Below, piece after piece: positions 36,144 to 43,657 of a DNA stretch of 64,000 bases. A model generated the notes under the pieces. It made no database searches and had not been told where the DNA came from. It was given only the letters and a program-made list of their open reading frames with translations. A program made the translations under genes and the position numbers. The stretch comes from Oscillospiraceae bacterium (GTDB lineage: Bacteria; Bacillota; Clostridia; Oscillospirales; Ruminococcaceae), in assembly GCA_017532085.1 (NCBI GenBank), contig JAFXJT010000046.1:1-64000 (forward strand), given 5' to 3'. Each line of letters starts with the position of its first letter. Positions within the stretch are counted from its first letter, which is position 1.

Positions 36144-37364
36144 ATGACTTTATATGAAGAACTCAAGCGAAGAGGCTTAATTGCACAGACTACGGATGAG
36201 CAGGGTATTGCCGATCTGATCAATCAAGGCAAGGCAACATTCTATATCGGCTTTGACCCTACTGCCGATTCTTTGCATGTCGGTCATTTTATGGCTCTTT
36301 GTTTGATGAAGCGTCTGCAAATGGCCGGCAATAAGCCCATTGCTCTGGTGGGAGGCGGCACCGGTATGATCGGTGATCCTTCGGGCAAGAGCGATATGCG
36401 CAAAATGCTCACAAAAGAGGACATTGATCATAACTGCGAATGCTTCCGCAAGCAGATGTCCCGCTTCATTGATTTTTCCGAAGGCAAGGCTATGCTGGTC
36501 AACAATGCGGATTGGCTGCTCAATTTGAATTATGTGGATGTGCTCCGTGAAGTGGGTGCCTGCTTCAGCGTCAACAAAATGCTCACATTCGAGTGCTATA
36601 AGCAGCGTATGGAGCGTGGTCTGACCTTCCTGGAATTCAACTACATGATCATGCAGAGCTATGACTTCTATAAGCTCTATACCGATTATGGCTGCAATAT
36701 GCAGTTTGGCGGCGATGACCAGTGGGCAAATATGCTGGGCGGTACCGAACTGATCCGCAAAAAGCTCGGTAAGGATGCCCATGCTATGACCATCACACTG
36801 CTGCTGAACTCGGAAGGCAAGAAGATGGGCAAAACCGAAAAGGGTGCGGTCTGGCTGGATGCCGAAAAAACAACACCGTATGATTTCTTCCAGTATTGGC
36901 GGAATGTAGGCGATGCCGATGTAATCAAATGTCTGAAGATGCTGACATTTGTACCGATCGAGCAGATCGAGGAAATGGAGCAGCATATGGACAGCGGCAA
37001 AGCCTTCAACGAGGCAAAGGAACTGCTCGCTTTTGAGCTGACAAAGCTTGTTCACGGCGAGGAAGAAGCGCAAAAGCAGCTGGCAGCCGCAAGAGCTATT
37101 TTTGCAGGCGGTGGTGTCAGTGATGATATGCCTACCACTGAGATTCCGGCTTCCGAGCTGACCGAAGACTGCATCGGTATTCTGCCTTTGCTGGTAAAGA
37201 CCGGCCTGGCACCTTCCATCAGCGAAGCACGCCGCTTGGTACAGCAGGGCGGTGTTTCTGTGAATGATGAAAAGATCACCGATGCCAAAGCACAGATTTC
37301 TCTTGCTGATGCAGTGATTCTGAAGAAGGGCAAAAAAGTATTCCACAAGGCAGTAAAAGCATAA
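36144..37364 (+). CDS. tyrS: Tyrosine-tRNA ligase
   Basis: 406 residues, TyrRS of the S4-domain type. HVGHFMALCLMKRL is the HIGH-type motif, GGDDQWANMLGGTELIRK the tyrosine/tRNA-site segment, GKKMGKTEKGAVWLD the KMSKS equivalent, and LAPSISEARRLVQQGGVSVN the C-terminal S4 RNA-binding domain. The start at 36144 (MTLYEELKRRGL) follows AAAGGA at ten bases. The promoter is immediately upstream and lacks a T-box, unusual for Firmicutes tyrS. The AAA+ gene follows 37 bases after the stop and is likely cotranscribed. Confidence 0.95.
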   Translation: MTLYEELKRRGLIAQTTDEQGIADLINQGKATFYIGFDPTADSLHVGHFMALCLMKRLQMAGNKPIALVGGGTGMIGDPSGKSDMRKMLTKEDIDHNCECFRKQMSRFIDFSEGKAMLVNNADWLLNLNYVDVLREVGACFSVNKMLTFECYKQRMERGLTFLEFNYMIMQSYDFYKLYTDYGCNMQFGGDDQWANMLGGTELIRKKLGKDAHAMTITLLLNSEGKKMGKTEKGAVWLDAEKTTPYDFFQYWRNVGDADVIKCLKMLTFVPIEQIEEMEQHMDSGKAFNEAKELLAFELTKLVHGEEEAQKQLAAARAIFAGGGVSDDMPTTEIPASELTEDCIGILPLLVKTGLAPSISEARRLVQQGGVSVNDEKITDAKAQISLADAVILKKGKKVFHKAVKA

Positions 37365-37401
37365 TTTCAAGCCCTGACTTTGCGGAAAGGAGACAGATTA
37401 C

Positions 37402-38931
37402 ATGCAGCAGGATGTTGCAAAGCAGCTCAACCATATTCATGCACAGTGCGAGGTGTGTGAATCGCATGGCTATTCCGTTTCTGTGCATGGAAAATCCATG
37501 CAGGAATACCTGCGCTTTACGCTGCTGAAGTTCTTTGTATATCTGGGCAATAACAGCGGCAGCATTTCCATGAACGAGCTGGCGTATATTAACGATGCTC
37601 TGGGGTATATGATGTCAGCCGAACAGATTGATCGGTTTCATGTCAGCTGCCGGATCACCAAATACAGCCTGAAGGACAGCATGATCACTATGATGATGCC
37701 ATTCCTTAAGCTGGATCTGGAAACCAGACCCATGGGAGGCATGAGTCTTGCCTTTGTAGAGTTTATCAATCAGGCAGGTTTGGATTTTATCCATGTGGAT
37801 CATCGTAAGCCCGATCCTTTTGTGATGAAGGATCTGGCAGCTTTGGTGCTTGCTTTGCGCAATTATCGTATGGAATACATCACCGGTTGGGAGAAAATGA
37901 TCGCAGAACAGAACCGGATCAATCAAGGCCCGTTCATTCCCGGCAGCGGGAAGAATTCTCCTTGGGGCAGTGCGGCTCCTGCTGCACCGCCAAAGCCTGC
38001 ATATCCCAATCCACCCATCACGCCCGCAGCACCTTCAGGTTTCGGCAAAGGTCTGCCGCCAATCGTACCCGCACCGCAGCAGCCTCAGAAAAAGGATGAA
38101 AATGCATCGCAGACTCTGGAAGAGCAGCTTCAGAAGCTCAATGATCTGACGGGCTTGGATGCAGTCAAAGAGGATCTGAACAGTCTGATCAATCTGATTC
38201 GTGTGCGTAAAATGCGTGAAGAGCGCGGTATGCCGCAGAGCGCCATCTCCTTGCATATGGCATTTATGGGCAATCCGGGCACGGGCAAAACCACTGTCGC
38301 CCGTATTCTGGCAGGCATTTATCATAGCCTGGGCGTTCTGACAAAGGGTCAGCTGGTGGAAGTGGATCGCTCCGGTCTGGTCAGCGGATATGTCGGACAG
38401 ACCGCTATCAAAACCAAAGAGGTCATTGAATCCGCGATAGGCGGTGTTCTGTTCATTGATGAAGCCTATGCATTGACTGCCAATACCGGCAAGAATGATT
38501 TCGGTATGGAAGCAGTGAATACATTGCTCAAGGAGATGGAAGATCATCGGGATGATCTGATTGTCATTGTGGCAGGTTACTCGGATCTGATGGAAGAATT
38601 CTTAGACAGCAATCCGGGCTTGCGTTCTCGCTTTAACAAGATTATTACATTCCAGGATTATATGCCGGATGAGCTGCTGGACATTTTCAAAAGCATCTGC
38701 ACGAAGGCAGGCATGAAGCTGACCAAAGAGGCAGAGGATAAGGTGCTTTCCTATTTTGTGGAGCGATGCGGTTTGAAGCTGAAGAATTTTGCCAATGCTC
38801 GTGATATCCGTAATTTCTATGAGCGTGCCATTACCAATCAGGCAAACCGTCTGGCAAAGGATCCCAGCATCTCCGATGATGAACTGACAACATTGACGCT
38901 GGAAGATGTAGAAAGTATTGAGTTGAATTAA
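37402..38931 (+). CDS. CbbX/SpoVK-like AAA+ ATPase
   Basis: 509 residues. An N-terminal helical domain of about 180 residues of unknown type, a Pro/Ala-rich linker (about 185-235), then one AAA+ module: LTGLDAVKEDLNSLINLI, Walker A FMGNPGTGKTTVARILAG, Walker B GVLFIDEAYALT, sensor LIVIVAGYSDLMEEFLDSN and arginine finger LRSRFNKIITF. This is the CbbX (Rubisco activase) / SpoVK / ESX EccA subfamily. No Rubisco, sporulation or type VII genes are adjacent, so the remodelled client is unknown. Likely cotranscribed with tyrS. Confidence 0.85.
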   Translation: MQQDVAKQLNHIHAQCEVCESHGYSVSVHGKSMQEYLRFTLLKFFVYLGNNSGSISMNELAYINDALGYMMSAEQIDRFHVSCRITKYSLKDSMITMMMPFLKLDLETRPMGGMSLAFVEFINQAGLDFIHVDHRKPDPFVMKDLAALVLALRNYRMEYITGWEKMIAEQNRINQGPFIPGSGKNSPWGSAAPAAPPKPAYPNPPITPAAPSGFGKGLPPIVPAPQQPQKKDENASQTLEEQLQKLNDLTGLDAVKEDLNSLINLIRVRKMREERGMPQSAISLHMAFMGNPGTGKTTVARILAGIYHSLGVLTKGQLVEVDRSGLVSGYVGQTAIKTKEVIESAIGGVLFIDEAYALTANTGKNDFGMEAVNTLLKEMEDHRDDLIVIVAGYSDLMEEFLDSNPGLRSRFNKIITFQDYMPDELLDIFKSICTKAGMKLTKEAEDKVLSYFVERCGLKLKNFANARDIRNFYERAITNQANRLAKDPSISDDELTTLTLEDVESIELN

Positions 38932-38963
38932 AAAGAACACTGCTTGATACGAAAAAGACGATT

Positions 38964-39172
38964 GTGTCTGATATATTGGGTTTTGTGATCAAAATAGCGG
39001 CAAGCATTGCAGCCGGAATCGTATTCGCTTGGATGCATAAGCGGCAGGCAGGCGTGCTGTCTCGATTGTTGACATACCAAAAGCCTTTGACCTCATCTGG
39101 GCAGAGCTGAGGATGCTCGTGCCGGATGACGTGAAAGATATGGAACTGAATTTACAACGAAAGGATTTATGA
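38964..39172 (+). pseudogene. Frameshifted small ORF broken at a GGCA repeat
   Basis: Two abutting open frames. The first (GTG 38964 to TGA 39110) encodes a hydrophobic helix then a basic end (DILGFVIKIAASIAAGIVF, AWMHKRQAG). The second (39041-39172) continues RRAVSIVDIPKAFDLIWAEL and RMLVPDDVKDMELNLQRKDL. They join in frame if one extra GGCA is present in GGCAGGCAGGC (39043-39053), giving a protein of about 70 residues whose TGA overlaps an ATG at 39169 (ATGA), as in coupled genes. No strong Shine-Dalgarno precedes the GTG. Could be a decaying gene, a slippage-switched gene, or chance. Confidence 0.3.
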
Positions 39173-39174
39173 TT

Positions 39175-39651
39175 ATGATTCTGATTACGATGGAAAACGG
39201 CAAGCAGATCAAACTGAAGCTTCATCCCGAAGTTGCACCGATCTCTTGCGAGAACTTTGAAAAGCTGGTGCGCGAAGGCTTTTATAACGGTCTTTGCTTT
39301 CATCGCGTGATTCCAGGCTTTATGATTCAGGGCGGCTGTCCTCAGGGTACAGGTACCGGCGGTCCCGGCTGGCAGATTAAAGGCGAGTTCTTGGCCAATG
39401 GTGTTGCCAACAATCTCAAGCATACCCGTGGTGTATTGAGTATGGCACGTTCCGGCAATCCCAACAGTGCCGGTTCGCAGTTCTTTATCATGCACGAGGA
39501 TGCACCTCATCTCGATGGCAACTACGCTGCCTTTGGCGAGGTTGTCGAGGGCATCGAGGTTGTGGATGAAATCGCAGCAGTCGCAACCAACTATGCCGAT
39601 AAGCCTCTGAATCCTCAAATCATGAAAACGGTTGAAATCATTGAGGACTGA
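39175..39651 (+). CDS. Cyclophilin-type peptidyl-prolyl cis-trans isomerase
   Basis: 158 residues, no signal peptide, so cytoplasmic. Cyclophilin core: FHRVIPGFMIQGGCPQGTGTGGPG, GVLSMARSGNPNSAGSQFFI and YAAFGEVVEGIEVVDEI, covering the active-site Arg, Phe and Gln. Catalyses proline isomerisation in protein folding. Two ATGs are possible: 39169 is only three bases from AAGGA (39161-39165), 39175 is nine bases away and gives MILITMENGKQIKLKL, so 39175 is chosen. Ends in a bidirectional terminator. Confidence 0.92.
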   Translation: MILITMENGKQIKLKLHPEVAPISCENFEKLVREGFYNGLCFHRVIPGFMIQGGCPQGTGTGGPGWQIKGEFLANGVANNLKHTRGVLSMARSGNPNSAGSQFFIMHEDAPHLDGNYAAFGEVVEGIEVVDEIAAVATNYADKPLNPQIMKTVEIIED

Positions 39652-39676
39652 TTCCATTCATAGAACCCCAAAAATC

Positions 39677-39715
39677 AAAAGAGCAGCCTGCCGCAACGGA
39701 CAGACTGCTCTTTTT
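39677..39715. terminator. Bidirectional terminator
   Basis: AAAAGAGCAG ... CTGCTCTTTT arms (39677-39686 and 39705-39714) with an imperfectly paired inner stem, and T-runs on both strands, between the convergent cyclophilin and PepSY genes. Confidence 0.85.
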
Positions 39716-39720
39716 GTTTC

Positions 39721-40911
39721 TTATCGGAACCATGCTTTGTATTTGATGATCTCGCCGGTAAGGGTATGTACCCAGACCTCATATTCATAGGTATCTGTTT
39801 CAAATTCCAGTTCATAGACATAAACACCTGTACCCCGATCAATTTTGGCTTTGGTGAACACCACGGGTGTATCGGCGGATAGCCCGGCTTTTTCGATGGC
39901 GAGCCGTTTGGCTTCGGAAAAACCGAGGAAATTTGAGGTGTCTGCGGAGATTGGCACCACATCCACAGTATTTGCCATGCCGGTATATCCATCCAGCTCG
40001 ATGGTATACTGTGTGCCATCCTCAAGGGTAAAGGCCAGCAGATATACGGATCCGCTGCGTTTTTCTTTGGTGAACGTCACATTGGCATCATTGGAAAGGA
40101 TGCCGGCACGTATCAATGCCTGCTGTTTGGCTTCTTCGAGTGAGATCAGCTTGCTGGCATCAATGGCCTTGGGTTCTTCTACCTCATATTTGAGTACAGC
40201 ACCGGTTTCCGCATGCAGCAATACCGTATAATGACGCTGTGCGGCATCGTAAAAAGCAAGCTGATAGCAATAAATATCATTGCTTTGATCGAGCTTTTCC
40301 TTTGTAAAGACCGCATCGTTCAGACCGGCGCAATCCAATGCAAGCTGACGAAATGTCTCCGGCGGCAAAAAGGCTTTTTGATCCACAACCATATCGGTAT
40401 GCAGCATTTGATGATGCAGCAGAGCGCCGGTCTCTGCATGGAGCAGATATTCATATTGTGCATCTTTGTGAAGAAAAATGATCTCATACTGTGCCGGATT
40501 TTGTTTGGTGCTGAGCTTTGTGGCAATGAACACCACCTCTTCGGCGGTAAGAGAAGCATAGGAAAGTGCTGTTTCCTTGATCTGCGCCAGCGGCAGATAG
40601 GGCGACTCTGCAATCGCATCGGAGTCTTTTTCGGATTGCAGCCCGATCGCAGAGGAGGATGCATTTCCCAGCAAAGCATCGTTGCGCAGCGATGCTTTCT
40701 GCAATTGCCAGATCCAGAAACACAAACCCATGATCAGCAGCAGAAGAAAGGCGAGGGTTACGGCAGGAATCCACAGAGGCAGCTGAATGGTTTTGGGAGG
40801 CGGATGAATGGCGGTACGTGTATCGGAATACAACGATTCTTCCAATTCCTGTGAAGGAGGATCCCGATGAATCTCCTGTACAGTACCGTGACTGCGCATT
40901 TCAATTTTCAT
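39721..40911 (-). CDS. PepSY-domain single-pass membrane protein
   Basis: 396 residues. A cytoplasmic N-terminus of about 45 residues, one transmembrane helix (LPLWIPAVTLAFLLLLIMGL), then an extracytoplasmic region of about four PepSY repeats (residues about 110-396). Each repeat has the A..IA/ALxxAGL ... YEIxxxDGTxYxYxLHAETGA pattern, ending YVYELEFETDTYEYEVWVHT. PepSY domains bind or inhibit peptidases in the cell envelope (for example YpeB with germination hydrolases), but no protease or hydrolase gene is adjacent. It has its own consensus promoter and terminator. Confidence 0.8.
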   Translation of the reverse strand: MKIEMRSHGTVQEIHRDPPSQELEESLYSDTRTAIHPPPKTIQLPLWIPAVTLAFLLLLIMGLCFWIWQLQKASLRNDALLGNASSSAIGLQSEKDSDAIAESPYLPLAQIKETALSYASLTAEEVVFIATKLSTKQNPAQYEIIFLHKDAQYEYLLHAETGALLHHQMLHTDMVVDQKAFLPPETFRQLALDCAGLNDAVFTKEKLDQSNDIYCYQLAFYDAAQRHYTVLLHAETGAVLKYEVEEPKAIDASKLISLEEAKQQALIRAGILSNDANVTFTKEKRSGSVYLLAFTLEDGTQYTIELDGYTGMANTVDVVPISADTSNFLGFSEAKRLAIEKAGLSADTPVVFTKAKIDRGTGVYVYELEFETDTYEYEVWVHTLTGEIIKYKAWFR

Positions 40912-40937
40912 TCCTGCATTGCCTCCTTTCTGATATG

Positions 40938-40966
40938 ATTATATCGAAAAAAAGACGCCTTGTCAA
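40938..40966 (-). promoter_or_regulatory. Consensus promoter of the PepSY gene
   Basis: On the minus strand TTGACA (40966-40961), 17-base spacer, TATAAT (40943-40938); AAAGGAGG Shine-Dalgarno follows. Confidence 0.9.
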
Positions 40967-40981
40967 GACGGAAGCGGCAAT

Positions 40982-41014
40982 AAAAAAGACCGAAACGATT
41001 TTCGTTTCGGTCTT
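40982..41014 (-). terminator. Terminator of the rpsF-ssb-rpsR operon
   Basis: Perfect 13-bp stem AAGACCGAAACGA / TCGTTTCGGTCTT (40986-40998 and 41002-41014) with a 3-base loop; on the minus strand it runs into TTTTTTA. Confidence 0.88.
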
Positions 41015-41029
41015 CGACGTTTGATACAA

Positions 41030-41278
41030 TCAGTCTGCGGTATAGGGCAGCAGAGCAACGTATCTTGCACGCTTGATTGCAGCGGTCAGAGCACGCTGAT
41101 GATAAGCGCAGGTACCGGTGACACGACGGGGCAGAATCTTTGCACGCTCAGTCATGCACTTCTTCAGACGGTTTACGTCCTTATAATCGATGTTCTGTAC
41201 CTTATCCACACAGAACATACAAACCTTCTTGCGGGGTCTTTTGCCGCCGCGAGGGCTTCTCTCATGATCCATAGCCAT
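41030..41278 (-). CDS. rpsR: Small ribosomal subunit protein bS18
   Basis: 82 residues. [40 protein letters not shown] and [14 protein letters not shown] are the classic S18 sequence; two Cys of the C+ zinc type remain (CMFC), with the later Cys and His in GTCAYHQ. Binds with S6 to the 30S platform. Third gene of rpsF-ssb-rpsR; a good GGAGG precedes the ATG. Ends in a strong terminator. Confidence 0.97.
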   Translation of the reverse strand: MAMDHERSPRGGKRPRKKVCMFCVDKVQNIDYKDVNRLKKCMTERAKILPRRVTGTCAYHQRALTAAIKRARYVALLPYTAD

Positions 41279-41345
41279 TGTAAATTCCCTCCTTTTCAGG
41301 AATTAGTATCATCGCACAGACGTTGTGCTGTCCGATGGGTTGTGC

Positions 41346-41858
41346 TCAGAACGGCACTTCACCGTCGCTGAGGATTTCTTCAAATTCGCCGAGATCACCG
41401 ATCTGCAGAGCCTCTTGCTGAGGCGCAGGTGCTGCAGCGGGTGAAGCAAACTGCTGGGGCGTAGGCTGACCAAACCCACCCTGCTGAGCGTAACCGCCCT
41501 GCTGAGGAGCATAGCCGCCGCCTTGCTGTGCAGCGCGCTTCGATTCGCCGAAGCTGACATTATCAGCCTGTACACGCATCGAATAGTGCTTTACGCCGTT
41601 GTTGTCGGTATAGTTGTTGTTGCGCAGACTGCCTTCTACGATGATCATGCTGCCTTTGGTAAAGTAGCGGGAGATAAACTCTGCAGTCGCTCTCCAAGCA
41701 TCGCAATCAATAAAGTCTGCTTCCCGTTCGCCGGTTTGCTTATTGGTAAACCCACGGTCAACAGCAACGGTAAATCGGCAAACCGCAGTACCGGAGGTCG
41801 TCTGACGGAATTCAGGATCCCGAGTTAATCGACCCATAAGGATAACTTTATTCAGCAT
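41346..41858 (-). CDS. ssb: Single-stranded DNA-binding protein
   Basis: 170 residues. OB-fold core MLNKVILMGRLTRDPEFRQT ... FIDCDAWRATAEFISRYFTKG ... SMIIVEGSLR; then a Gly/Gln/Pro-rich flexible linker and the acidic C-terminal tip SDGEVPF, the protein-interaction tail that recruits repair and replication partners. Lies between rpsF and rpsR, its standard place in Firmicutes. Confidence 0.97.
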   Translation of the reverse strand: MLNKVILMGRLTRDPEFRQTTSGTAVCRFTVAVDRGFTNKQTGEREADFIDCDAWRATAEFISRYFTKGSMIIVEGSLRNNNYTDNNGVKHYSMRVQADNVSFGESKRAAQQGGGYAPQQGGYAQQGGFGQPTPQQFASPAAAPAPQQEALQIGDLGEFEEILSDGEVPF

Positions 41859-41898
41859 AAAAACAACCTCCTTAAATGATCAGAATACAGGGGTTCGA

Positions 41899-42192
41899 TC
41901 ACTCTTTTACAGTGATCATGGAACGGAGCACGCCGTCGGTGATCTGCATCACACGATCCAGCTCTGCAGGGAAATCGGGAGCGGCGCTGAAGTTTGCTAC
42001 GATGTAGTATGCTTCAGTCTCGTCGTTGATCGGGTATGCCAGCTTACGCTTGCCCCACTCATCAACTTCGCCCAGCTCTGCATTCTTTTCGATCATACCC
42101 TTGAACTTTGCCCACAGGTTCTGAACATCCTCTTCACCCTTAGCAACGCTCAGCACGATCATCAGCTCGTAATTTGCGGAAAGCTTTGCCAT
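41899..42192 (-). CDS. rpsF: Small ribosomal subunit protein bS6
   Basis: 97 residues. NYELMIVLSVAKGEEDVQNL, VDEWGKRKLAYPINDETEAY and YYIVANFSAAPDFPAELDRV are characteristic of S6. Forms a heterodimer with S18 on 16S rRNA. First gene of the operon, with AAGGAGG six to seven bases before the ATG and a consensus promoter. Confidence 0.97.
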   Translation of the reverse strand: MAKLSANYELMIVLSVAKGEEDVQNLWAKFKGMIEKNAELGEVDEWGKRKLAYPINDETEAYYIVANFSAAPDFPAELDRVMQITDGVLRSMITVKE

Positions 42193-42274
42193 TGTTGATA
42201 CACCTCCTTCTGGATAAAGCCCGTGTCAATGCTTACACACGGACAAGGAATCGGCAAAAATGCCGTACCTTGAT
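42193..42274 (-). promoter_or_regulatory. rpsF leader RNA, candidate S6:S18 autoregulatory element
   Basis: The leader of about 75 bases folds into two hairpins on the minus strand: CAAGG-CGGCA ... TGCCG-CCTTG with a small asymmetric internal loop (42272-42244) and CCGTGT ... ACACGG closer to the Shine-Dalgarno. S6:S18 autoregulation through an rpsF leader is known in many bacteria; that this is such an element is inferred from position and structure only. Confidence 0.4.
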
Positions 42275-42303
42275 ATTATATCAGATTCACAACTGCTTGT
42301 CAA
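42275..42303 (-). promoter_or_regulatory. Consensus promoter of rpsF-ssb-rpsR
   Basis: On the minus strand TTGACA (42303-42298), exactly 17 bases, TATAAT (42280-42275). Confidence 0.92.
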
Positions 42304-42326
42304 GCACTTTTTTCGCTTTTGGGCGA

Positions 42327-43034
42327 TTATTTTCGCATCCGGTGCTGACGTTTTTGCATACGCCGCCAATTCACAAAGCCATAGCAGTCGTTGACGAGAA
42401 ATATCACGAAGCAAAGTACCATGGGCAGACAGGCGATATCCCGCTTTGCGGCAAGCAGCCACAGGAGGATCAATACCAAATCATTCCCGGCATATGCCAG
42501 CGCATAATAAGGACTGCGCAGAAAAGTCAGTGCGGATGCTGAAAAACTGGTGGCAATCGAAGCCGTACTCCAGAACAGATTGGGTGTATGAAACGCCCGC
42601 AGTATAAAATAAAACAGCCCTGTGACAGCGACGGTCAGCACCAATACCAACCCAGAAACACGAGGGCGCAGAGCGGCGATCTTCACTTCGGATTTTCCTT
42701 TTGCATAGGGATGTTTCACCCAACTGATGAGTGCAGCCAGCGCAATGGGAGCAGTCATGCCCAGATAGGTGATCATCTCGCCCCAATACCGCTGCCGGAA
42801 TGAAAGATAGGCATAGATCAATGCAAACATCACTGTCAGCAGCTGTCCCAACGGTTCACCCTTTGACACAAAGATCAGTGCCGTTGCACCGATGAGCAGC
42901 GCACAAAGCACTGCGCCATCGAAAGCGGGTGTCAGCAGCATTGCGCCTGCAATCAGCAGCAATGAGCCAAGCCATAGTGCCCATTCTCCACGAGTTAAGG
43001 TAGCAAAGGAATGAGAAAAGCGAATCGTTTTCAT
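42327..43034 (-). CDS. pnuC: PnuC-family nicotinamide riboside/vitamin transporter
   Basis: 235 residues, seven to eight hydrophobic segments. Family traits: LSFRQRYWGEMITYLGMTAP (W..R...Q-like region), SFSASALTFLRSPYYALAYA, GNDLVLILLWLLAA and the C-terminal NDCYGFVNWRRM. PnuC proteins carry nicotinamide riboside by facilitated diffusion with kinase trapping; related PnuT/PnuX carry thiamine or riboflavin. ATG at 43034 is chosen because GGAGG lies seven bases upstream (complement of 43042-43046). The gene sits directly behind an attenuator-like hairpin (43055-43103), suggesting ligand-controlled transcription. Confidence 0.88.
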   Translation of the reverse strand: MKTIRFSHSFATLTRGEWALWLGSLLLIAGAMLLTPAFDGAVLCALLIGATALIFVSKGEPLGQLLTVMFALIYAYLSFRQRYWGEMITYLGMTAPIALAALISWVKHPYAKGKSEVKIAALRPRVSGLVLVLTVAVTGLFYFILRAFHTPNLFWSTASIATSFSASALTFLRSPYYALAYAGNDLVLILLWLLAAKRDIACLPMVLCFVIFLVNDCYGFVNWRRMQKRQHRMRK

Positions 43035-43047
43035 GGTAACGCCTCCA

Positions 43048-43128
43048 ATAAAAAACATCCGTGATGTGCTTCTTCAAAGACCTAACGAAGCACATACGGA
43101 TGTTCCGTTTCGGAAAGATTCCGTGTTC
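43048..43128 (-). promoter_or_regulatory. Attenuator-like leader of pnuC (possible riboswitch expression platform)
   Basis: On the minus strand a long hairpin (arms 43103-43087 and 43072-43055, ACATCCGTATGTGCTTC with GAAGCACATCACGGATGT) is followed at once by TTTTTT and then the pnuC GGAGG. Just upstream are CGGAA-TCT-TTCCG and ACGGA-ACA-TCCGT; the second uses the left arm of the terminator and could act as an antiterminator. The stop of the upstream gene is about 60 bases away, so a plain terminator for that gene is the alternative. Confidence 0.55.
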
Positions 43129-43163
43129 TACCCGGTGGCAGAATATTGTATTTTCTCTGCAGT

Positions 43164-43655
43164 TCAGTCCGCTGCAGCAGGTATGGGTTCGGTTTCTTCC
43201 GGCATTTCTGCGGCCTGCTGCGCTTGCAAAGCGGCTTGATAGGCTGCTCTTGCATTTTTTCGCTGCTTGCTGATCAGCACCACAGCGAATATCAGAATCA
43301 GAATGGCGTTTGCCATCATGCCATGCTGATAGATTGCCTTGCCGGGCACCAAGGGGTGATCGGATACAAAAGCACGCAGAGCAGGCAGCAGCAGCGCACC
43401 CGAAAGCAGCATAGGCGGAATGGAGATCCATCGCAGCACACCTTTTACAAGGCATACTGCTGTTGTGCAGAATGCCAGCAGCCAGAACGCGCTCTGGAAT
43501 CCGGTAGAAATCCGTGCAGTGACGAAGTTCATGGCATCATTGACACGGTTGATGCTGCAAAATGTGATTGCCATGATCGAGCAGGTGATCAGCAGATGGG
43601 GCACAAAGCCTGCCGCACCTGCGGAAATTGTGCGAAGGATATTCTTTGGTGTCAT
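43164..43655 (-). CDS. Small membrane protein of unknown function
   Basis: 163 residues. Four hydrophobic segments (for example VPHLLITCSIMAITF, SAFWLLAFCTTAVCLVKGVL, PPMLLSGALLLPALRAF, ANAILILIFAVVLIS) and an Ala/Glu-rich cytoplasmic tail. No family is recognised. Starts two bases after the NAGPA-like gene stop, so it belongs to the GT2-NAGPA operon. Confidence 0.6.
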   Translation of the reverse strand: MTPKNILRTISAGAAGFVPHLLITCSIMAITFCSINRVNDAMNFVTARISTGFQSAFWLLAFCTTAVCLVKGVLRWISIPPMLLSGALLLPALRAFVSDHPLVPGKAIYQHGMMANAILILIFAVVLISKQRKNARAAYQAALQAQQAAEMPEETEPIPAAAD

Positions 43656-43657
43656 GA

